From assembly GCA_022560555.1 (NCBI GenBank), contig JADFSZ010000010.1:1-18678 (forward strand): 18,678 bases of DNA, written 5' to 3'. Shown piece by piece: positions 14,783-18,678 of this stretch. This DNA is from JADFSZ01 sp022560555 [NCBI: PVC group bacterium]. Lineage in GTDB: Bacteria; GCA-001730085; JADFSZ01. The number at the start of each line of letters is the position of its first letter. Positions within the stretch are counted from its first letter, which is position 1. The translations under genes were made by a program, and so were the position numbers. A model generated the notes under the pieces. That model did no database searches, was not told the DNA's origin, and saw only the letters and a list, made by a program, of their open reading frames with translations.

Positions 14783-16132
14783 TTATATGCCTGCAAGAAA
14801 CAGGTAGGGCAAAAGGAATACGCGTTTTTTACGCGAGGCGAGTATTTTAAATTCGCCGGTGGTAAATAAAATCCCGTAAGGAAACTCTGATTCGGTTTGC
14901 TTAATATTTTTTTTCAAGTCTTCATCGGGCACGAAGCCGATGGGATAAATATTGTCAAGCGTGTCACAAAATACATAACGATAATACGAACGTCCCGCAT
15001 TGAAGAGATAGTACAGATCTTTGCTTTTCATTTCATCAAAATACAGAAACTTGCTCAGTTGAGTGACCATCAAATTTTTGAGAAGTTCGATGGTTTGCCC
15101 TACAGGTTCTTGGATCGCTTTGTATCCGCAAAGAATATTTCGCATCCCATGATCCGTTAAAACAAATCTCACGGGCATAAGGCTGCGCATTTCCCGGTCG
15201 GGATTAAACGCTCTTATCGGCATGATCAAATGCGCGTTTGTCAGGCCGGATTGCAATTCTCCCGCGTCATAATCCGGCTCAGAAAGCTCTTCTTTGGCAA
15301 TACGTTCCAGAATCCCCACATACAATTGGATATCCGGTTGAATCCTGTTTCCGGATTCCGGAACACTTTCCAGGCACTTCTTAATGATGTTAAAAACCGA
15401 ATCAAAAACATTTGATCCGGCTTTTCGAAAAATAACCTGAGGGTATCCGCCATAAACGGCATATTCGAGAAAATGTTTTTCAATAAAGTCAAATACGGCT
15501 TGATTGCGGCTATAAAATTCTTTGAGTTGAGGAAAAGTATCTTCGGGATCAATGATAAGGAAACGCATCAGAGCTTCAAGGCTGTGAAGCTTTTGAAGGG
15601 TATCCGGGTTTTTTGTTTTCGTAAAAAGATATTCCCGAAACGAAAATGGGAACATATAAAATGTTGTCGTCCGGCCCAACAGGCTTTGAGAAATTTTCTT
15701 CACAATATCCGACTGGTAAGAACTCACCATAATAATCTTAAAGCGAATATGACTTGCCAGCATCTGAATCACGTCATCATCGGGAAGTTCCTGGATTTCA
15801 TCAAAAAGCAAATATACTTTTCCTTCGGTATTTTTTGTTTTATCCTTTAAAAAGCTTACAAATTTATACCCTTTATTCAAAAGTTCAACCGCAGCCTTTT
15901 CGTTGAGATTAAAGTACAAGATGGACTCCGGGCGGGTATTTTGTTTGATGAGATAGTGAACAAATTGTTTTAAGAGAAAGGTTTTTCCTGAACAGACGGG
16001 CCCCTTAATCAAAAGAACGGAAATATCATCTTTGTTGGCACCAACAAATTTAAACACATTGCGTTCAACCCCCTCAAATGTCCAGGAAGGGTCCGTCCAC
16101 CAGGGATTTTGGTCTTTTATGGCTTCAAGCAT
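14783..16132 (-). CDS. P-loop ATPase of the AAA_14/DUF4143 type
   Basis: From the ATG at 16132 (AAGGAC 8 nt upstream) the protein has 449 residues; the frame stays open to an ATG at 16195, but that has no ribosome site. In the preferred numbering, NPWW lies near 9-12, Walker A GPVCSGKT at 44-51 and Walker B VYLLFDEIQEL at 106-116. A sensor-like MVSSYQS follows, then a GRTTTFYMFPFSFREYL segment typical of this family, and a helical C-terminal part ending in a nuclease-like fold region seen in DUF4143 proteins. These ATPases are widespread and poorly characterised; a toxin/antitoxin, DNA-related or regulatory role is undetermined. The stop lies one base before the glcD ATG, so the two are translationally coupled. 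Confidence 0.85.
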   Translation of the reverse strand: MLEAIKDQNPWWTDPSWTFEGVERNVFKFVGANKDDISVLLIKGPVCSGKTFLLKQFVHYLIKQNTRPESILYFNLNEKAAVELLNKGYKFVSFLKDKTKNTEGKVYLLFDEIQELPDDDVIQMLASHIRFKIIMVSSYQSDIVKKISQSLLGRTTTFYMFPFSFREYLFTKTKNPDTLQKLHSLEALMRFLIIDPEDTFPQLKEFYSRNQAVFDFIEKHFLEYAVYGGYPQVIFRKAGSNVFDSVFNIIKKCLESVPESGNRIQPDIQLYVGILERIAKEELSEPDYDAGELQSGLTNAHLIMPIRAFNPDREMRSLMPVRFVLTDHGMRNILCGYKAIQEPVGQTIELLKNLMVTQLSKFLYFDEMKSKDLYYLFNAGRSYYRYVFCDTLDNIYPIGFVPDEDLKKNIKQTESEFPYGILFTTGEFKILASRKKRVFLLPYLFLAGI

Positions 16133-16218
16133 ACAAAGAGTCCTTCGTAAGAATTTAGGGCATTCTAATCGGATTCCATTGATTCCACAAAACATTTATT
16201 TTCATCATGTTAAAAGGG

Positions 16219-16752
16219 CTAATCACATAAAACCACATCATCCGCATCAATTTCAACACTAGCGCTTTGCTGGATTAAATCAATGTTGATGACCAAGCGA
16301 TACTTACCCTTTTTGCGTTCAAGAACTCCTGTGATCCCTTTAAAAACCCCGCGTCGAACCTCAACACGTCTACCGGGGGTATAGTGAGGATAAGGATCAA
16401 TCTCCACTTTTAGCTCAACAAACTTACGAATTGAGTCAATTTGCTCCACTGGAACGCTTATTGGTGATGGTTTTCCGACAATTTGAACCACTCCATTCGT
16501 AGTCAAAATTTCTCTTTTTTGAGAAATTTTTGTAAAAACGAACAGATATCCCGGAAACAGGGGGAACGTAACCATTTTTTTGCGGTCAGACCATTTTCTC
16601 TGGATTTTCCTTACAGGCAAAAATATTGTGACCCCCTTTTTGCCTAAGAGCTTCTCAACTATTTTTTCATGGCGGGCCTTCACACGGAGGACATACCACT
16701 TTTGATCCTGGGATGCTTGTGTCACAGGCCGGATTCTTTCGATGGGGTTCAC
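16219..16752 (-). CDS. NusG-like transcription elongation/antitermination factor (UpxY/RfaH/LoaP type)
   Basis: A 177-residue NusG paralogue. The NGN domain (about 18-112) shows KWYVLRVKARHEKIVEKLL and the signature FPLFPGYLFV (63-72); the KOW domain (125-172) shows GRRVEVRRGVFKGITGVLERKKGKYRLVINIDLIQQSASVEID. NGN binds the RNA polymerase clamp helices; specialised paralogues help transcribe long operons. The divergent N-terminal extension and FLPVRKIQRKWSDRKK region suggest a UpxY-like paralogue, not housekeeping NusG, and no secE or rplK neighbours are present. UpxY members usually precede polysaccharide operons, but here an ATPase, oxidase, hydrolase and LMF gene follow. The GTG start has no ribosome site; a promoter-like pair sits right before it. 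Confidence 0.88.
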   Translation of the reverse strand: MNPIERIRPVTQASQDQKWYVLRVKARHEKIVEKLLGKKGVTIFLPVRKIQRKWSDRKKMVTFPLFPGYLFVFTKISQKREILTTNGVVQIVGKPSPISVPVEQIDSIRKFVELKVEIDPYPHYTPGRRVEVRRGVFKGITGVLERKKGKYRLVINIDLIQQSASVEIDADDVVLCD

Positions 16753-16757
16753 GTAGC

Positions 16758-16786
16758 TTTATATAGATTATTTTAACACATTTGAA
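16758..16786 (-). promoter_or_regulatory. Candidate promoter of the NusG-like gene (possibly leaderless)
   Basis: TTCAAA (16786-16781), 17-nt spacer, TATAAA (16763-16758), then 5 nt to the GTG start at 16752. If this is the promoter, transcription would begin at or next to the start codon, which would explain the missing ribosome site. The gap to the upstream gene is only 49 nt and shows no terminator. Confidence 0.35.
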
Positions 16787-16801
16787 GGGTAAAATGCAGG
16801 C

Positions 16802-17539
16802 TTAGGCGAGAACAATATCCGCAAATGCAAAAGGACCTTTTTGGACACACCCGGACACATGATACCGAATGGCTTCCCGGAATAGAGGGCCATCCACCAC
16901 AAACGAATGAAACTCCCCCTTCTCTCCACACGGATCCACATCCGGAGGAAGAGCCTTAAGCCATTCATCATCAATTAAACGTCCCAGAAAATCTACCGAT
17001 AGCTTTCGCGTGTCCACACAACTAACCAAGGCTTTTATACCACACCTCATCATTTCCAAGATCAGATCATCCGTCGGCCTCAGCCACAACGGAAATAAAG
17101 GTTTGATCCGGGTCGAAGATAACTGTTTGATACGATAATCACGGACATCTTCCAAAAACAAATCCCCGAACGCCATATGTTCAACTCCTGCCGCTTCGGC
17201 TTCGTGAATAATCTTCATCATAGATTTCTCATATTCTTCATTGGACGCTTCATCGGGAATTTCAACAATATCGATCGGAATTCCAAGACATTCAGCCTGT
17301 CTTCTAAGAAGTTTTAAAGAAATCCCATGCATAAATACCCGTTTGTATTTCTGATTAATCGTCGTTACCAAGCGATCAACATGATACTCTTTTTTCTTTT
17401 TTAATTCCTGAAGCATATACATGCTGTCTTTTCCCGTACTCCAGCTAACAAATAAGCCTGTCTTCTTAGAAACTTTAAGCGCTGAGTTTTTTTCGGCTTG
17501 ATCATAATTTTTCGTTTTCATCTTAAAATTGTTTTTCAC
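16802..17539 (-). CDS. DUF71/COG2102 ATP-pyrophosphatase (Dph6-related; probable B12-salvage subgroup)
   Basis: A 245-residue N-type ATP pyrophosphatase: PP-loop VSWSTGKDS (31-39), then AFGDLFLEDVRDYR (123-136) and VDPCGEKGEFHSFVVDGP (201-218), the family signature. Eukaryotic and archaeal relatives (Dph6) amidate diphthine, but bacteria do not make diphthamide; comparative genomics of the family has tied bacterial members to vitamin B12 salvage. The neighbouring BtuC-like permease agrees with that. The frame starts at GTG 17539, but ATG at 17521 (239 residues) is equally possible; both lie in a start-codon repeat and neither has a good ribosome site. Function is inferred from family and context. 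Confidence 0.85.
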   Translation of the reverse strand: MKNNFKMKTKNYDQAEKNSALKVSKKTGLFVSWSTGKDSMYMLQELKKKKEYHVDRLVTTINQKYKRVFMHGISLKLLRRQAECLGIPIDIVEIPDEASNEEYEKSMMKIIHEAEAAGVEHMAFGDLFLEDVRDYRIKQLSSTRIKPLFPLWLRPTDDLILEMMRCGIKALVSCVDTRKLSVDFLGRLIDDEWLKALPPDVDPCGEKGEFHSFVVDGPLFREAIRYHVSGCVQKGPFAFADIVLA

Positions 17540-17582
17540 TTAAAATGTTTTTCATTAATATTGTTCTTTCCCTAAAATTGGC
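17519..17582 (-). repeat. 16-18-nt degenerate repeat at the permease/DUF71 junction
   Basis: On the coding strand, units like CAATTTTAAGATGAAAA recur about four times from the end of the permease gene (CAATTTTAG, containing its stop) to the start of the DUF71 gene. ATG at 17555 opens the mini-ORF MKNILSEKQF, ending TAA one base before ATG 17521. GTG at 17539 is in frame with the DUF71 gene. Spacings are 16 and 18 nt, less regular than at 12254-12341. Confidence 0.6.
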
Positions 17583-18594
17583 CATCTTCACTCATCTTTT
17601 TCTTTAGAAGCCATATAAAAAATGGCCCTCCAAGCATGGTCGTGATGCAACCGACAGGAATTTCAATCGGAGCAATAACTGTTCTAGCCAAAGTATCGCA
17701 TACCACAAGAAGGATAGCGCCTCCGATAGCAGAAATCCAAAGAAGCAGCCTGTGATCCGCACCGAACATCATGCGCATAATATGCGGCACAATGAGGCCT
17801 ACAAATCCGATAGGTCCCGTCAAAGATACTACAGAAGCAATCACAAGAGATGAGGCAAAAAGGAGAAGCCACTGGACCCGTTCGGCATTGAGCCCAAGAC
17901 CCGAGGCCATCTCTGTGCCAAGAGAAAGTATATTAAGCGATTTCGCGTGCCGGAAGATGATAAAAGACCCTATCGCTAAAAAAGGCAAGATCCCTAAAAT
18001 CTGCCCATAGCTGACAACATCAATCCCTCCCATAAGCCAAATTACAATACGCCGCGTACTGAGAAAATCAGAAAAGAAATTGAGGAGAGTGATAAAACTC
18101 GACACAAAAAAATTGATCGTTACGCCCGCCAAGAGAATGGTCGCTGTTGATAGCTGGTGTCTTCGTTTAGCAATAAGAACCATTATTCCCATCACAGACA
18201 TAGCTCCCAAAAACGCCGAAAAGGACACAATGGAATAAGCTCCTAAAACAAATGGACCTCCAAAACGAACAGCTAAAACAGCCCCCAACGAAGCCCCGCC
18301 TGAAATCCCAATCGTAAAAGGTGTCGCCAGGGGGTTTTTAAGAAGGGCTTGTAGAACAACACCGCTCATGGCCAAAACCGCTCCCGCCAAACACGCTAGT
18401 ATGACCCGTGGAAGACGAATCTGAAAAAATATCACGGTTTGGGCTGTCCCTGATTGAATATGGCTCCAATTAAACACATCCGAGAACAGCAGTTTTGTAG
18501 GTCCAATAAAAGGCGCGAAAGCCATGACGGTCAAAAGAATCACGAGCCCCGCCATGATGCAGGTAATATGATAAGTTTTAACATCATTTTTCAT
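17572..18594 (-). CDS. FecCD-family ABC transporter permease (BtuC-like)
   Basis: A 340-residue inner-membrane permease with about ten hydrophobic spans. Family marks: FFQIRLPRVILACLAGAVLAMSGVVLQALLKNPLATPFTIGISGGASLGA (56-105), LSTATILLAGVTIN (148-161), TGPIGFVGLIVPHIMRMMFGADHR (259-282) with the ATPase-coupling loop, and EIPVGCITTMLGGPFFIWLLKK near the end. Members import vitamin B12, heme or ferric siderophores with a periplasmic binding protein and an ATPase. Specificity cannot be read from the permease; the DUF71 neighbour makes a corrinoid the best guess. The start has GGCGGTG about 5 nt upstream. The ATPase gene is not in this window. Confidence 0.92.
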   Translation of the reverse strand: MKNDVKTYHITCIMAGLVILLTVMAFAPFIGPTKLLFSDVFNWSHIQSGTAQTVIFFQIRLPRVILACLAGAVLAMSGVVLQALLKNPLATPFTIGISGGASLGAVLAVRFGGPFVLGAYSIVSFSAFLGAMSVMGIMVLIAKRRHQLSTATILLAGVTINFFVSSFITLLNFFSDFLSTRRIVIWLMGGIDVVSYGQILGILPFLAIGSFIIFRHAKSLNILSLGTEMASGLGLNAERVQWLLLFASSLVIASVVSLTGPIGFVGLIVPHIMRMMFGADHRLLLWISAIGGAILLVVCDTLARTVIAPIEIPVGCITTMLGGPFFIWLLKKKMSEDGQF

Positions 18595-18678
18595 AATTCA
18601 CCGCCGGTTGACAAGTAATGAATTTTTTATGATTTTTTGGATCCGTATGAACCTGAACCTTGATTCCGTAGGCATCCT
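18584..18678 (-). CDS. 3' end of an upstream gene, function unknown
   Basis: One frame stays open from the window edge to a TGA at 18584, giving about 30 C-terminal residues (DAYGIKVQVHTDPKNHKK, then FITCQPAVNYEK) and overlapping the permease start by 11 nt. Another frame is open to a TGA nearer 18598 but is rich in rare Arg and Ile codons, so it is less likely. In this context a binding protein or other corrinoid-salvage protein could be expected, but 30 residues do not allow identification. Confidence 0.4.
   Translation of the reverse strand, partial: DAYGIKVQVHTDPKNHKKFITCQPAVNYEK

Noticed and set aside
16133-16218. Small ORF or operon polarity suppressor (ops-like) site for the NusG-like factor between its gene and the ATPase gene
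   Set aside because: An ATG-led frame of about 17 codons exists but lacks a ribosome site or any notable composition, and I found no match to the RfaH ops sequence GGCGGTAG here or before the run.

Overview
The window is a gene-dense bacterial chromosome segment of moderate G+C. Fifteen complete genes are recognised, plus a 5'-complete but truncated icd at the left edge and the tail of another gene at the right edge. All but one (the SRAP gene at 9667-10368) lie on the minus strand, so transcription runs mostly from right to left. No rRNA, tRNA, insertion sequence, phage gene or CRISPR array was seen, and no gene-free stretch reaches 300 bases. The source looks like an uncultured free-living bacterium. 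De novo pyrimidine synthesis with a PyrR attenuator, protoporphyrin-dependent heme synthesis, corrinoid-type import and a UpxY-like NusG paralogue fit many deep-branching Gram-negative phyla. Omnitrophota-like lineages are a guess, not a demonstrated assignment.

Reading in the direction of transcription, the right end (18678-16802) holds the end of an unidentified gene, a BtuC/FecCD-type ABC permease and a DUF71/COG2102 ATP-pyrophosphatase, a pair suggesting vitamin B12 (corrinoid) uptake and salvage. Next is a co-directional run of six genes (16752-10431): a NusG/UpxY-like elongation factor, an AAA/DUF4143 ATPase, a GlcD-type FAD oxidase, a small secreted orphan, an isochorismatase-like hydrolase, and a membrane protein joining a DCC thiol-redox domain to a lipase-maturation-factor domain. 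A single plus-strand SRAP gene follows, divergent from hemH-hemW.

The left half is a complete-looking pyr operon, pyrR-pyrB-pyrC-pyrKD-pyrF-pyrE (7162-1285), without carAB. Its 5' leader has a recognisable PyrR-binding loop followed by an intrinsic terminator, so transcription is probably attenuated when UMP is plentiful. The electron-transfer (PyrK) and catalytic (PyrD) parts of dihydroorotate dehydrogenase 1B are one 601-residue protein. An isocitrate dehydrogenase gene follows after about 130 bases.

The most unusual signal lies between genes. At pyrC/pyrKD and isochorismatase/LMF the space is filled by short tandem repeats, each carrying a start codon. Every start opens a 4-6 codon mini-ORF whose stop overlaps the next start, and the chain ends on the true start of the downstream gene. 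The repeat periods (14 and 17 nt) both equal 2 modulo 3, the value needed for ATGA-type stop/start overlap. Related but less regular repeats lie at permease/DUF71 and hemH/hemW. This may be a translational stepping-stone device, or simply replication slippage at start regions.
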